From Macrostomum hystrix (Eukaryota; Platyhelminthes; Macrostomidae): DNA of 64,000 nt. Positions 20,112 to 31,525 of this stretch are shown piece by piece; position 1 is the stretch's first letter, and the number at the start of each line of letters is the position of its first letter. Both the position numbers and the translations under genes were made by a program. The stretch spans positions 4,368,501 through 4,432,500 of the forward strand of contig CATNEN010000011.1 in the NCBI GenBank assembly GCA_950097015.1, given 5' to 3'. The notes beneath the pieces are model-generated. The model was not told where the DNA came from, ran no database searches, and saw nothing but the letters and a program-made list of their open reading frames with translations.

Positions 20112-21131
20112 TCAAGTTCCAATGTTCTTGCGGCACCGAATTCCTCTGCGAATGTCGTTGCCAAGCTGATTGGCTGCATCTCGGGCAATGCTAACAGAAA
20201 CATCATCCTTGAGGAAGCGGCTGTTGACAGCTTTGAAAAACAAATTGCCTCGATTTGGTGACACCGAAGGGCGTGCTGTAGGCGTTTGCCTTTTGGTACC
20301 TACTCGGCAACTTTTAAGCTCATCATCTGTCCACAGATGGCGAGCTAGCAGAATTCCATATTCAGAAGGTGTAAGGTTGTTGTCCCCTAGCCTAGCTAGG
20401 TCAATATCATTGGCAAGCACTGGCACAATGTTCTCATTAGTTGCAACTTGGTGCTGGTTGGCAATTCCAGAGTGTCTACCAATTTCAGCAGACTTTCTTA
20501 GCCTTCTAGTTTCTCGCACTTGGGCCTCTAGAAGCTTCACAATTTGGCCATTCAAAAGGTTGGTCTTAGCAAGCCTTTTGTTGAGTTCCTTTAGCTGAAC
20601 AATTACTGGCACCTGAGCCTCAGACTGCATGCTTGACTCAACAACCGATACATTCCGATCTAGGTCCTCAGGGTCCTCATCCCCAGAATCATCAGCATGG
20701 GCTTCTTGTTCATCTTCACTGCTACTTGAAGATTTCTCAGCAGTTATAGCAGCAGAACCATTGGCAGCAGAATTTGCAATAGCATCAACATCACCAGTGC
20801 TATTTAGCAAAGATGAAAGATTAACACTTGATGTGTCCTGTCTACAACTAAGCTTGGACTCCAGTTGCCTCTTTGCTTGATCCAGGTCTCGTTCATTCGT
20901 GCTAGCAGCAACAACAGAACCAACATAATTGTTAGTTAGCTTGATAGTCGATTTCACATCAAGATTTCTAAGGTCGCAATTGCGCAAGCTAGCTGGCAAC
21001 AGATGGGATACAGATGACAATGTTGAGTAGGACTTATCTTCTTGAAAATATAATAAAACATATGAAACCATTGATGATTGCACTTCTGGTCTTCGGTCAA
21101 GAACCTTCTTGGTTCTTTTTGGCTCTTGCAT
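20112..21131 (-). CDS. E2 BEN-like accessory protein, 339 aa
   Basis: Intact single frame. Basic start (MQEPKRTKKVLDRRPE), then an N-terminal block (SYVLLYFQEDKSYSTL, IKLTNNYVGSVVAAS; about residues 20-90) shared with all BEN-type copies here. A long serine/acidic linker follows (about 110-190), then a coiled-coil-like stretch (VQLKELNKRLAKTNLL). The C-terminal helical region has LTPSEYGILLARHLW and ARDAANQLGNDIRRGIR (about 250-335), which fits a BEN domain. BEN domains bind DNA or chromatin. I infer this protein recognises the element's ends, possibly the ACTTT-N-AAAGT arrays. It is encoded upstream of the transposase on the same strand with about 1.4 kb between them once the SINE is discounted. 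Confidence 0.82.
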   Translation of the reverse strand: MQEPKRTKKVLDRRPEVQSSMVSYVLLYFQEDKSYSTLSSVSHLLPASLRNCDLRNLDVKSTIKLTNNYVGSVVAASTNERDLDQAKRQLESKLSCRQDTSSVNLSSLLNSTGDVDAIANSAANGSAAITAEKSSSSSEDEQEAHADDSGDEDPEDLDRNVSVVESSMQSEAQVPVIVQLKELNKRLAKTNLLNGQIVKLLEAQVRETRRLRKSAEIGRHSGIANQHQVATNENIVPVLANDIDLARLGDNNLTPSEYGILLARHLWTDDELKSCRVGTKRQTPTARPSVSPNRGNLFFKAVNSRFLKDDVSVSIARDAANQLGNDIRRGIRCRKNIGT

Positions 21132-21149
21132 TTCCTCAGAGACACTGAA

Positions 21150-23380
21150 ATATAAGAAAATTAATTAGCCTGTTAAAATAAGTCCCATAACAAAGTAAAC
21201 AAAATATTTGCATTACTCATTAGCTAAACATGAAATATATATAACAAATTCATTGCCCTTGGCCTAACTTTGAATTGTTTCTGCATACCAAAATTTGTTT
21301 TTATGCTATAATTGTAATAGGAAAATAGAGTTAGGACCTACATTCTATTATGGATATAGTTTGATAATTAATATATGTAATAATAAACAGATTAAACAAT
21401 TAAACAATTATACATAGCACTGAAGCCTCGTGTTTCAATATAATAGGTAGTAATGAGCAATCCAATATAATATAGCACCAAACATGTTATTGTGGATATA
21501 GATGCCACTAGAGGAATTCCTCCAGATGACTCTCAAAGAGATCTGGGTAGGTCCCATGCATCTGGCAAAACTTGGCCTTTACATGTGCCCAGGTTCATTC
21601 TATAGGTTTCATTTAGGCCCCCTTGAGGCTTCATTATCTAACTCTTTAATTTGGTGTCTATCCAGCACAACTTCTAGAACCAAAATATACTTTATAGTTT
21701 GCACAAGTTACATAAATAACTTATGAATTTAGTGTTGTCTCTGGCACAACTTCAGGAACCAAAGAAAGACTTTTAAAGTTGCTACTTTTCATCTAAGAGT
21801 CATTAGAATTATTTAAAAATGAAAAAATATTAATGCAAATGAAACTTCACAATTGCCTAAAGTAGATATGACATTTATATCAAGGATAGATTTAAAGAGG
21901 GAGATACAAATGGTATCATCTTCCTAGCTAAGTTTTAATATTTTATAAAAAAGTATTTAATGACAATATAATACATTATACTAAGACAAAGCATCATCAT
22001 AAATATAAACATTATAATTTATAATTTATTTCTAATTGAGAAACTTATGAATTATACTATAGGGCTTCTATCTACCAAAGAAATTTTTAGACCCCAAGAA
22101 AAATTTACTGGATCTACACCTATGTGACATTTATCATTTGCAATTTACATTATGTAATATAATATAGGCCTAGGTCTATCCAATTTCAGAATGTGAATTT
22201 CAATGTCCAAATCACCAAATGCATTTTCCCAGTAATAAGCAAGCTAAAATCACAAAATCAGGTTGTGCATTTGCATCATAGGTTCAATTCCAGGATGCAT
22301 AAGCTCTATTCCATAGTTGTATTAGTTGGCATATAAGCACTGAGCACTCTAGACTAATCACACAAAAAGCACTGACTGGCTGACAACTAGGCCTAATTAT
22401 TTAAAGACTGAGGCAAAACTTAGAACTTAGACTTAGAGACATAGGGCGAACCATTATGAAAAAAATCATTGGGGTCTAACGAATTATCGCATGTCACACA
22501 ATTCTTAGTACGCTGGACAGCCGGCGTTGACATTGACATGCACCTAGCTCTCACAGGTCATACAAAACTAAAAGCGACAACACAACATGGCAATTCAGGC
22601 AATAGAGCAAGTAGACTTTGAAAGTAGAATTTGGCTCGTGCAAAAGGAGGCCATCAAAGGACTCAAGGAGTCAGTGCCAGTAAACCGGTAGTAGGCATTA
22701 GCAAGCCATTGAGGTATTGTTATTGTTATTGGCATCTATCAAGGAAGGAATCAACTTATAGTTATAAATCAAGACTTCACTTGGTCTTGGTTGTGAAAGC
22801 GAAAACTTTTTTAAAAAGGGAAGAGGAACAAGTAACACGCGAATTAACAAACTCCTATCTACGTTTTCTAAATTGCAGTCGCTACAAATGGAAAAAAACT
22901 GTTCCAAAACAAAGCACGTTTTGTTCTTTGTAAAACCTTATAGCTTAAAAAAGCATTTAACAATTTGATTTATTGTCGCTATGTCAACCGAAAGTTCGTC
23001 ATTTTAAGCGTAACTTTTTGCCAAATAAATTGCTTAACTAAAATGTAACTATAAAATTATACGTCAAGCCAGAAGAATGAGAATACTTGTTCTGGAACTT
23101 TTTAGTGCAATGATTGTGTTCATTCATATCTAACTATGGCTTCAAATCATTTTCTGAACATAAAAAGAGCATTTCGAATTTTTTGACGTATCTGTGACCC
23201 TATTTGCCTAAATGTTATGCGAGAAAATGCATGTAGTGACTTTTAGGTACAAAATTTTGTTATAATTCATGCAACAATGTGGGAAATTATATGGTAACAA
23301 TGTGGTATTGCCATTGTACGTATACAGTACATGTTCCAGTAAGCTGTTTATGGTATGGTCCACCTGTTTTAACTTTCAAA
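21150..23380. other. E2 non-coding 5' region
   Basis: 2.2 kb of AT-rich DNA upstream of the BEN gene with no convincing coding, though one chance plus-strand frame spans 22631-22933. Promoter and leader exons may lie here; I cannot locate them. Confidence 0.45.
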
Positions 23381-23384
23381 GTAC

Positions 23385-24215
23385 ATGTACATGTAGTAGA
23401 CGTAGACACCGACATTGTATGCTCTGTAAGCACTACAAAGTAGATGGCATGCGTCTACTTTGGATACTCTGAAAGTCAATCAAGTAGACACCGACATTTA
23501 CTTTGTAAGTGCTACAAAGTATATGACATGCATCTACTTTGGATACTTTGAAAGTCAAACCAAGTATAGTATAGTAGACACACCGAAATTATATATTTTG
23601 TAAGTACTACAAAGTAGATGGCATGCGTCTACTTTGGATACTTTGAAAGTCAAACCAAGTATAGTATAGTAGACACACCGACATTGTATATTTTGTAAGT
23701 ACTACAAAGTAGATGGCATGCGTCTACTTTGGATACTTTGAAAGTCAACCAAGTATAGTATAGTAGACACCGACATTGTATACTTTGTAAGTACTACAAA
23801 GTAGATGGCATGCGTCTACTTTGGATACTTTGAAAGTCAACCAAGTAGACACCAACATTTACTTTGTAAGTACTACAAAGTATATGACATGCATCTACTT
23901 TGGATACTTTGAAAGTCAAACCAAGTATAGTATAGTAGACACACCGACATTGTATATTTTGTAAGTACTACAAAGTAGATGACATGCGTCTACTTTGGAT
24001 ACTTTGAAAGTCAACCAAGTATAGTATAGTAGACACCGACATTGTATACTTTGTAAGTACTACAAAGTAGATGGCATGCGTCTACTTTGGATACTTTGAA
24101 AGTCAACCAAGTAGACACCAACATTGTATACTTGGCAAGTAACTTTAAAAGTACGCATGGAAGTCTACTTTGTAAACTTTGCAAGTCAAAGTAAGTAGGG
24201 CAGAAACATTGCATA
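23385..24215. repeat. E2 right subterminal array, about 95-130-bp units
   Basis: Roughly seven units combine AAGTACTACAAAGTAGATG, GCATGCGTCTACTTTGG, ATACTTTGAAAGTCAA and CCAAGTATAGTATAGTAGAC. Unit length varies because the ATAGTATAGTA segment is present or absent. Each unit has two or more ACTTT/AAAGT palindromes. The unit differs from the left array's 42-bp unit although both ends share the half-site. Confidence 0.9.
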
Positions 24216-24297
24216 CTTTATAAGTACTTGATTGCAACATGCTATGTACTTGGTAAACTTTATAAGTCAACTATGTCATGAAAGTACCATGATTGAC

Positions 24298-24329
24298 TTA
24301 CAAAGTTTAGCATGTTTTTTTTTCTAGGG
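24298..24329 (-). repeat. E2 right terminal inverted repeat
   Basis: Ends GCATGTTTTTTTTTCTAGGG, followed by CT (24330-24331), the second copy of the target dinucleotide. Confidence 0.92.
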
Positions 24330-24886
24330 CTATGAGTTACAATTTATGCATAGATGAACAGCACAAAAATATACAAATGTGTGTAAGCGCATTTTACTCA
24401 TCACTGCTAAGTAATGTGATGTGACTTCAGTTATTTAATAAGTTGCATAACTGAAGTGACAGCTTTAAGTTGCATATCTTATAAAATACTTTCTCAACAA
24501 GATTAACATGTCAGAAAGGTACACTAAGAATTGCATTGATACATTTTTATTAGTATTTAAAAAAAATAAACTAAAAAATACAGATTTAAGTTAAAACGTA
24601 GAGGTTGACTTGCTTTTGCCTTACCTTGTAAAATGAAATAGTTTCCTTAAATATATTAGTTCTTTGGAAGCAAACTATGAGCCTGTAAGTACACTTATAT
24701 ACATGATATTAGTATTCATGGATTTTGATTGTAATAAAATCACAACTAAGAAAATGCATTCCAAAAAACTTTTGAAGAAATGTAGCATAGTCAACCACTA
24801 CTAAAAATTGGTAAATGCTACACTCCCTGAAGATCAGTCAATTAAAAAGGTTGTAGCATTTCACAAGAAGAAACATTAACCATAGT

Positions 24887-26138
24887 CTATGATACAAGTT
24901 CGTCCAAACTGCGCTTTTGCCTCCGTTGCCGTCCTCCTTCCCTGTCTGAAGCATTCTTAAGAGCAGCCATGATACAGTTAGTAACTTCTTGATCTGTTGC
25001 TAAAGGGAAGGCTTTGCGTGCAGCTTGACGAACAACATCTTCAAGGGGACCCAAAAACCGACGTTTCTTATCTTTACCATGGCGATTGAATTGACATTGT
25101 AAGTCATTGGTCATCAAAGCAGAAATAGCTCCTTTAATAAAATTGCGAATGCTTTCACCACCAATAAGTGCAATTCTGTTGACAACCTTTTCTTGGTATG
25201 ATGCATCCTTCAGCTGGTCAATAAAACTGTCAAGACTTGGAACTGTCTTCTTTGGTGAAAAATCCATGCTATTGACTGCAGTCCTCGGCACAGAGTTAGA
25301 AGAAAAGCCTACAATTGAATTTTGGATGGCAACCAGGCGCTTGTAGCTCAATGCAGCAATATAGTATGCACCTTCAGCAGTAAAGGGCTCAAGGCCCTTT
25401 CTTCTGACTAAAGAATGAATTGGTTGGAGCTCTTCTTCACTAAGAGCTTGAAGCTCCTTTCTTGGCCTCTTGGGAACATAGCTTGCACTTGGAGAAGGCA
25501 TATCAATAATGGCAGTGCTCAACATAGGTGAGCTCAATGATTGGTATATATTTGCTTCTTGGCTTATGGACACTGATGACAGTTGCAGATGATGATTTAG
25601 TAGCAACTAAAGTAGGTTTAGAAAAAGTTGTAGGTTCAGAATTAGTAGGTTCAGAAAAAGTAATTGGAGTTGGAGGCAAAGTTGGCCTTGAAATAGGAAC
25701 ATGTTGTGTTGATAGATTATTTATTCCTGACTCACTATCACCATCCTCACTTGACTCAATTTCAGTTGTTTCATCTGCAGCAGAGTGGTACACATTCTCA
25801 CATGGCAATTGAATTCTTTTACCAGTACTAAAACGTGGAATACGCATTAGAATTTGTTGGATTGGAACATTTCTCCTTTTTACAGTAGTACAATGCTTGA
25901 ATGAAGCTTCTAGGGTCTCTTGACAAGTACCAAGTTGTACAACAATAGCTTTCAAAATAGATGAATCCCACTCAGTATCAAGAATAAGCTTTGCTGATGG
26001 ATCTCGAAGCAGTTGCTTAAACTTTTCTTCATTCCAATTTGTGTCTTTAAGGTTGTAAATACCAAAAGGTTGAAACTGACTCTCTTTATCAGATGGAAAA
26101 TAGAAGAGGCCAAACTTTACTTCACCATATTGCAACAT
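24887..26138 (-). pseudogene. Element A accessory gene with DUF4806-like C-terminus (frame change mid-gene)
   Basis: Start at MLQYGEVKFGLFYFPSDKES (26138). The N-terminal block (about residues 1-100: FGIYNLKDTNWN, LILDTEWDSSILKAIVVQL, VKRRNVPIQQIL) matches the F accessory protein closely. A threonine/serine/proline-rich linker follows. The C-terminal block (IALIGGESIRNFIKGAISAL, LQCQFNRHGKDKKRRFLGPL) fits the DUF4806 pattern; function of that family is unknown. The two halves are in different frames, switching between about 25503 and 25606; a short intron or a one-base indel would explain it. Stop at 24887 after a basic tail. It sits upstream of the A transposase, as BEN does in E2 and E3. 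Confidence 0.78.
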
Positions 26139-26159
26139 GACAACCTGCAATATGGAAAC

Positions 26160-27452
26160 AATAGTTCATGAATATGATAAAATTATCAGATTTAAAAGTA
26201 GAACATAATTGTGTAGGTAGAAGCCAATAATAATTAAGACATTAATATGTATTACCAAATAGCACAGTTTTTAGACAGAAGTAAATCTATTAAAATGAAT
26301 ACTTCAAATGCATATTTTTAGTTCACATATCAATTATATACGAGCGTATAATAGTTTATATGACCAGCCGTCAAGAAGTAGACACATTATAGAAGTTGTT
26401 ATAACCAGAATTTTATCCAAATGCAAGAACTTCATGCGAGAATTTTTCAAGGCTTTGATGTTGCAATGCCTAATAGTATTATAGAATATAGTTTTGCCTA
26501 GACCAGTCTAGGGATTTAAGACTTTGCTATAGTGCAAGATTTGGACTAGGACCTATAAAGAAACTTGAATCTCCATTGCAACCAGGCATGCATTAAATAA
26601 CCATACATATAAAGCATAGTAAGCTACAAATAAAAACTAGGAACATGCTAGACTTCCACATCTGGCAAAACAGCACTCAGCATAGGCCCTATAACCATAA
26701 AAAAATGTGTAAACCATAATTCAATTAAGATGCTATGCTACAATCAGAAACCAAGAATAATAGAACCTCCAACAGCAGAAAGTATCAAATCGGCCAAATC
26801 GCATATGGCATAAGCTAGGGCCTAGGCCTTACCGCCTTACTAATTCCGTACAAAAGTAGATTGCTGAGACTTAGTAAGCTATTGTATTAACAGCCCAGTA
26901 AATAGTTCCACATAACACTCCATATCTTCAAAAGTTTAGTTTCACCCACCCTCAAGTCTTTCAAAAACGGTAGTACCACACGCTGTTTAAGGTAATAAAC
27001 TGGTAAAATAAAATGCAAAAATGCAGACAAAACGAACTCATGTATACGTTAATGACACGCGCAGACGCGAAAAGTCATTTAAAAATATACATTTTACACG
27101 ATTAAAAGTATCCAAATTTAATTTACATCAACAGAAAAGTAAAATGACTTAATACAAGATCAATCGATTATCAGTTCTCGCAAAATTAATTTTAAGCAAT
27201 TTTATTTTGTTAGTTTCGTTAGCTGCGGCAATCGGGCTAAAAGTAGCGGGACTGCCGCCACGGACTGCTACGCTCGCTGACAATAGTAGTAGTCAGCTAT
27301 CGCCGCAGTTTTGCCGAAAAAATTATTATTGATTTATTGGCTTAGAACGATCATAAATGCATCGATCATTTGTTCTTGAAGCTTAAATCGATTTTAAATT
27401 GCGATTTTGCAAGGTTAAAATTGAAATCGCAGAAGCAGCGACGGTAGCATTC
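26160..27452. other. Element A non-coding right region
   Basis: AT-rich with AGGCCTA words. Towards 27230-27330 there are GC-rich words (GCCGCCACGG, CGGCGATAGC on the minus strand) resembling the GC-rich left subterminus. No gene seen. Confidence 0.45.
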
Positions 27453-27489
27453 GGCCCGCTGTCGGGCCGCCGAAACTTTTCCCAGCGGG
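27453..27489 (-). repeat. Element A right terminal inverted repeat
   Basis: Ends ...CGCTGTCGGGCCGCC, GAAACTTTTCCCAGCGGG, followed by the TG duplication. Confidence 0.9.
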
Positions 27490-27491
27490 TG

Positions 27492-28826
27492 TTTCTTTCC
27501 TGTCTTCGGCTTCGTGACTTCCGATGCTGCTTCCTCAGATGCTGTTTCTTCGGACTCGGACTCCTCAGGCTCGGACTCTTCAGATGCTGCTTCAGCCGTT
27601 GTCGCTAGTGTTGACACTGGTGCTGACATCTCAGCTGCTGATTCTGACACAACTGGAGTATTGACACTAACTAGTGCTGACGCATTTCTAGCATAGGGTG
27701 CAGACGCATTTCTAGCATAGGGTGCAGACGCATTTCTATCATAGGGTGCAGACGTATTTCTAGCATAGGGTGCAGACGCATTTCTAGCATAGGGTGCAGA
27801 CGCATTTCTAGACTTATGCAAACGCGAATTATAAAAGTTTTGAGTATGAACATTGGGGCATTGTCTAGCTGAGGCTTGATATTCGTACATGGTTTTCCTA
27901 GAGGGGCGGGGCCTCGAATCTCAGTTTCCCTGATTTTTAGCCGGGTACTGACTCTGTTGACCAAACTTCGGCTTGTAGGGTCGGTAATTGCCATGCTGTT
28001 GCTTATGGCCCTGATACGGATTCTGCGGCTTATGATAAGGCTGCTGAAAACGCACTTGATGCTGCATTAGCGGCTGAGGCTGCGGATGCTGCTTCTGGGC
28101 TTCCACCATTCTCTTCTCCTGAATCAGGTTCTGATTTAGTCTTTTCTGCTTCTCTAGATCTTGTCTCTGCTGTTTAATCACTTCTTCTAACTTACTCTTC
28201 TGTTCCTCACTGTCTTCATCCTTCATCATTCTAACTCCATTCTTGTGCGACATGTTCCAGGCTGCCTCAATTCTTCTTAGCATTCGCCTCGCCTCTTGCA
28301 GGCTGGCTGGCTGAGCAAAAATAAGCTTTTCCCTTGTGTCAGAGGGAATCCTAGCTCCTTTAATAAATTGTTCTACCACTTCTTCTTCTCTTTGCTCAGC
28401 GTTCATGTTCGGGAACGCTCTTGCTGATAATTCTATTAGCGCGTCGGCATACGAGTCGGTTGGCTCATTCTTGCCCTGATGCCTACCTCTGAACTCATCT
28501 CTGAACTCAGCAGAGCTGCCTAGTCTACCAAAACGTTCAATCAGCCTATCCTTAAATTCCTCATAAGTTAACTCTTCAGGCAGATTGAGTCTTTGAACAG
28601 CTGCAAACGCAGTTGATAAATCTAAATTGGCTAAAAGTTCTCTCTTCCTGTGGTCATCCTGCTCTAGACCTTCGGTATCACACCTCTGGTCGAACGCGGT
28701 TAACCAGATCCTAATGTCTTGGCTAGGAGTATATTTTTGTATCTTAATATGTCTCATTGGCCCTAACTCTAATCTGTTCCTTAATTCTTCTGCTAACAAT
28801 CCAATAGCATCATTGATTCCGGCCAT
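27492..28826 (-). pseudogene. gag: gypsy-1 gag, with in-frame TGA before the pol-ward segment
   Basis: Start MAGINDAIGLLAEELRNR at 28826. A capsid-like region follows (WLTAFDQRCDTEGL, FKDRLIERFGRLGSSAEFRD, about residues 40-180), as in retrotransposon gag of the Ty3/gypsy type. Next is a glutamine-, lysine- and proline-rich tail (KQHPQPQPLMQHQVRFQQP) with no CCHC knuckle seen. A TGA at 27921-27923 stops it after about 301 residues. The same frame stays open beyond, through an eight-residue repeat and a Glu/Ser-rich stretch to the A insertion, and then in phase into protease at 7413. It is either a gag stop read through to make gag-pol, or a C-to-T nonsense change. Confidence 0.85.
27683..27812 (-). 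repeat. 24-bp coding repeat in gypsy-1 gag, about 5-6 copies
   Basis: GACGCATTTCTAGCATAGGG-type units, coding RNASAPYA on the minus strand, with small variants (RNTSAPYD). 24 bp keeps the frame. Confidence 0.88.
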
Positions 28827-28867
28827 GACTGTTTGATAAGTGTGTTGAACTAGATTTTAATCCTTTT

Positions 28868-28879
28868 CCGCTGCCACCA
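28868..28879 (-). promoter_or_regulatory. gypsy-1 primer-binding site
   Basis: The minus strand reads TGGTGGCAGCGG three bases inside the LTR edge, the expected place and form of a tRNA primer site. Confidence 0.7.
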
Positions 28880-28882
28880 AGT

Positions 28883-29331
28883 TGTCGTAGGCCCTCTCTC
28901 TTTACTTTTATTTCCTATCTGCAAAAACTGTACTTATTATAAATTTAGCTTTTCTTACTATTATTTATCTCTGCCTTCACTATATAATATGGTTATTCTA
29001 TAGCTATCTAACTCAGAACGATATTATTATCTACCTATGATAGCGATTTTGTGTCCGAGCGGCAAGACACCTTATAATACTGCACTGATTTTAACCAACC
29101 CTATTGAGCATCCAATGGATTAAAGTTGTCTAATTCAACACGAATATTATTATTATATCTATAACCTTCCCTATTCAGAACGTTTTTCCTTATATTATTC
29201 TAAAGCAATAATTAACACAAGAACAACTCCAATTTATTTCACTCAGTTCTCTCTTCCTAAGATCTATTTCCCTAGTCTCCTCTTTTGTATTTCGGGACAA
29301 AAACGTCAAGTCACTTTAGGCAAAAATCGCA
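28883..29331 (-). repeat. gypsy-1 5' LTR, about 449 bp
   Basis: Plus strand runs TGTCGTAGG...AATCGCA, so TG...CA. The inner edge is set by the primer-binding site. The outer edge is less certain because the partner LTR is outside the window. Confidence 0.65.
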
Positions 29332-29652
29332 TGATATATATAGTATTTTGGGCGGGGGTTGGTAAGCGCGTTTAAACAACTGAAATTGTTTGCAAAATAA
29401 TGTTGGACAATTTGGCGTAAATTCAACTTTAGGTTTTACGGGAATATTTCATGGGCCTGCCTCACTTAAATCACTGAAACAAAGAACAAGAAGCAATGTT
29501 ACTGTGAAACAATATTTAAGGGATTCGTACATTGGTGAAGACGTCTTTTTGGTACGAATATTTTTGTCAGAGTATAGATTATACTTACAGTAAATTCGAC
29601 TCAGTTATATAACAGCATTAATAGTACACTAAAAAGAAGTAATTTAATAGAT
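29332..29652. other. Flanking DNA between gypsy-1 and E3, probably element G
   Basis: 320 bp, AT-rich, with a short plus-strand open frame (29390-29593) that I do not recognise. It rejoins 45496 onward when E3 is removed. Confidence 0.4.
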
Positions 29653-29654
29653 AA

Positions 29655-29682
29655 CCCGGGAAAAAAAAACATTGTAAACTTT
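29655..29682 (+). repeat. E3 left terminal inverted repeat
   Basis: CCCGGG, nine A, CATTGTAAACTTT; partner 45468-45495. Confidence 0.92.
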
Positions 29683-29818
29683 TAAAGTACTTGAAAAGTC
29701 GACATTGAAAAAGAATGGCAAGTATCAGTACTCATACTTTCCAAGTTTACAATGTTGTCGATCGTGGTAACTTTTGAAGTCATAAGAAATATTAGAAATA
29801 GGAATGAATGTTTCTTTC

Positions 29819-30460
29819 TCAGACTTTAAAAGTATGCTCTGCATGTATCCAAGTAACAGTGCTGACTTTCAAAGTATGCTCTACATGTATCCAAGTAACA
29901 GTGCTGACTTTCAAAGTATGCTCTACATGTATCCAAGTAACAGTGCTGACTTTCAAAGTATGCTCTACATGTATCCAAGTAACAGTGCTGACTTTCAAAG
30001 TATGCTCTACATGTATCCAAGTAACAGTGCTGACTTTCAAAGTATGCTCTACATGTATCCAAGTAACAGTGCTGACTTTCAAAGTATGCTCTACATGTAT
30101 CCAAGTAACAGTGCTGACTTTCAAAGTATGCTCTACATGTATCCAAGTAACAGTGCTGACTTTCAAAGTATGCTCTACATGTATCCAAGTAACAGTGCTG
30201 ACTTTCAAAGTATGCTCTACATGTATCTAAGTAACAGTGCTGACTTTCAAAGTATGCTCTACATGTATCCAAGTAACAGTGCTTACTTTCAAAGTATGCT
30301 CTACATGTATCCAAGTAACAGTGCTGACTTTCAAAGTATGCTCTACATGTATCCAAGTAACAGTGCTGACTTTCAAAGTATGCTCTACATGTATCCAAGT
30401 AACAGTGCTGACTTTCAAAGTATGCTCTACATGTATCCAAGTAACAGTGCTGACTTTTAC
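29819..30460. repeat. E3 left subterminal array, 42-bp unit, about 15 copies
   Basis: Units GACTTTCAAAGTATGCTCTAC then ATGTATCCAAGTAACAGTGCT are almost identical; one unit has ATCTAAG and one GCTTACTTT. High uniformity suggests recent amplification or homogenisation. All six frames are open because 42 is divisible by three; none is a gene. Confidence 0.96.
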
Positions 30461-31493
30461 TACACTATGTAATGAGAAAAACAAAAAAGCAAAGGACACA
30501 AAAAAGCAACATGCATTAGAAAAGCTGAATTATTGAAAATGAAATGCTTTATTCCTACATACAAAACAAAGTTAATTAATCAAGCTTTATTAAAGAGTAC
30601 ACATTCTGCATGAATGCACTTTATATTGACATTTTTGTGAGAAACAAGGTTGAATTAAAAATACTATTACATTAATGCAAATTTTAAATGAGCAAAGAAC
30701 TTAGTAAAATGGTCATGAGAGGATGTCAAGAGGCTATAGCTATTGCATTGAAGAGTATAATTGAAAAGTAAATTTGAAACACATTTCATAGATTCTATAT
30801 ATTAGATGGCACTTATTAGAAGTCAATGACATTTTTTATTTTAAAGTGCTTTAAAATAATGATTTTATTGAAAATTGATATTTTGCATTGCAGTTTCGCT
30901 ATGGATATAAGACAAAAGCATAGTTGCAACTTTTAAATTGAAAAAAATGAATAGCGCAAGTTCTATTGAAAACAAAATAGCATAAAAACTGCTGCACATG
31001 GCAGCATGGGATAAACCATTCCAACAAGCACTTAACTTGAAGAGCATTGCAAATAAAAATGGAAAAAATGAATAAAAATGTATTTGTTTAGCAAATGTGC
31101 ACAATATGCACTAAATATGCACAATAATCTATAGACAAACCCAATCCCTACAACTAAGCATATGTAAATATGCACAGCAATATAGATTGAGTCTATCATA
31201 TTGCTATTATGGCATACATTTTTATAATAGACCAGAGTCTAGTGCAACAAAACATGCTTCAATATCAAGTCTGTGCACTTCATAAAATGTTATAATGTTA
31301 TAATGAAAAATGTTATAATTCAAAGACAGCTTCAAGTATGATAAAACATTTTATATAGGCCATAGTGATTAAAAGTCTTGAAGAATCAGCAGTTGTTGAA
31401 AATGTAGACAATGCTAGACAATTAGCCAATGCTTGGAATTTGGAAGTCATCCTTCCTAGAACGAATTCCTCGTCGTAGATCATTGCCTAGCTG
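30461..31493. repeat. Copy of the E3 BEN 3' region placed downstream of the transposase
   Basis: Nearly identical to 34341-35479 apart from about 106 bp missing near 31107. It includes the last roughly 25 codons of the BEN gene, ending about 30 bp short of the transposase stop codon. It is 3' UTR plus the terminal coding stub, not a second gene. Confidence 0.92.
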
Positions 31494-31525
31494 CACGTAT
31501 AGAGCAAGAAAGAGATTAAAAAAAT

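Larger units (their letters stand above)
15169..24329 (-). mobile_element. E2: 9.2-kb CCCTAG-ended two-gene DNA transposon
   Basis: The ends are CCCTAGAAAAAAAAACAAGC and its inverted near copy, continuing TAAACTTTGTAAGT on both sides; TSD CT (15167-15168, 24330-24331). The neighbouring paralogous segment at about 14850 shows the empty site with the same length. Contents: a 42-bp left array, a full-length tnp2-like transposase (16445-18688) and an intact BEN-like gene (20112-21131), both on the minus strand. A long non-coding 5' region and a right array (23385-24215) follow. A MITE and a SINE have inserted in it without breaking either gene, making it the best candidate autonomous copy of the BEN type. 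Confidence 0.94.
7416..27489 (-). mobile_element. A: 20-kb (about 6.6 kb native) two-gene DNA transposon inserted between gag and pol of gypsy-1
   Basis: The left end starts CCCGCTGGGAAAAAAGT and the right end, inverted, CCCGCTGGGAAAAGTTT; both continue into GGCGGCCCGACAGCG. The dinucleotide TG flanks both ends (7414-7415, 27490-27491). Removing the element with one TG joins gypsy-1 gag to protease in frame. Native contents on the minus strand are a DUF4806-like accessory gene (24887-26138) and a tnp2-like transposase downstream, in pieces at 14573-14773 and 8609-10259. A CCCCGATT array sits near the left end. Two later insertions, gypsy-2 (10260-14572) and E2 (15169-24329), account for most of the 20 kb. 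Confidence 0.92.
1..29331 (-). mobile_element. gypsy-1: Ty3/gypsy LTR retrotransposon, split by elements A and E1, truncated by the window edge
   Basis: On the minus strand the order is 5' LTR (28883-29331), primer-binding site, gag (from 28826), aspartic protease, reverse transcriptase, RNase H, then the start of integrase, which runs off the window at base 1. The body is broken by element A (7416-27489) between gag and protease, and by E1 (1816-6356) inside the reverse transcriptase. In both cases removing the insert plus one copy of a 2-bp duplication rejoins the reading frame exactly, so the scattered pieces are one retroelement. Native length in the window is about 4.7 kb. It is dead: in-frame stops, a frameshift and a changed catalytic residue. 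The 3' LTR lies outside the window, so its own target duplication cannot be read. Confidence 0.9.

Noticed and set aside
23269-24214. Candidate CRISPR-like array (regular repeats and spacers)
   Set aside because: Eukaryotic context, repeats without unique spacers, and position at a transposon subterminus.
29804-30536. Long open frames on both strands across the E3 array
   Set aside because: The 42-bp unit is 14 codons and has no stop in several frames; these are repeat artefacts with no start context or homologues.
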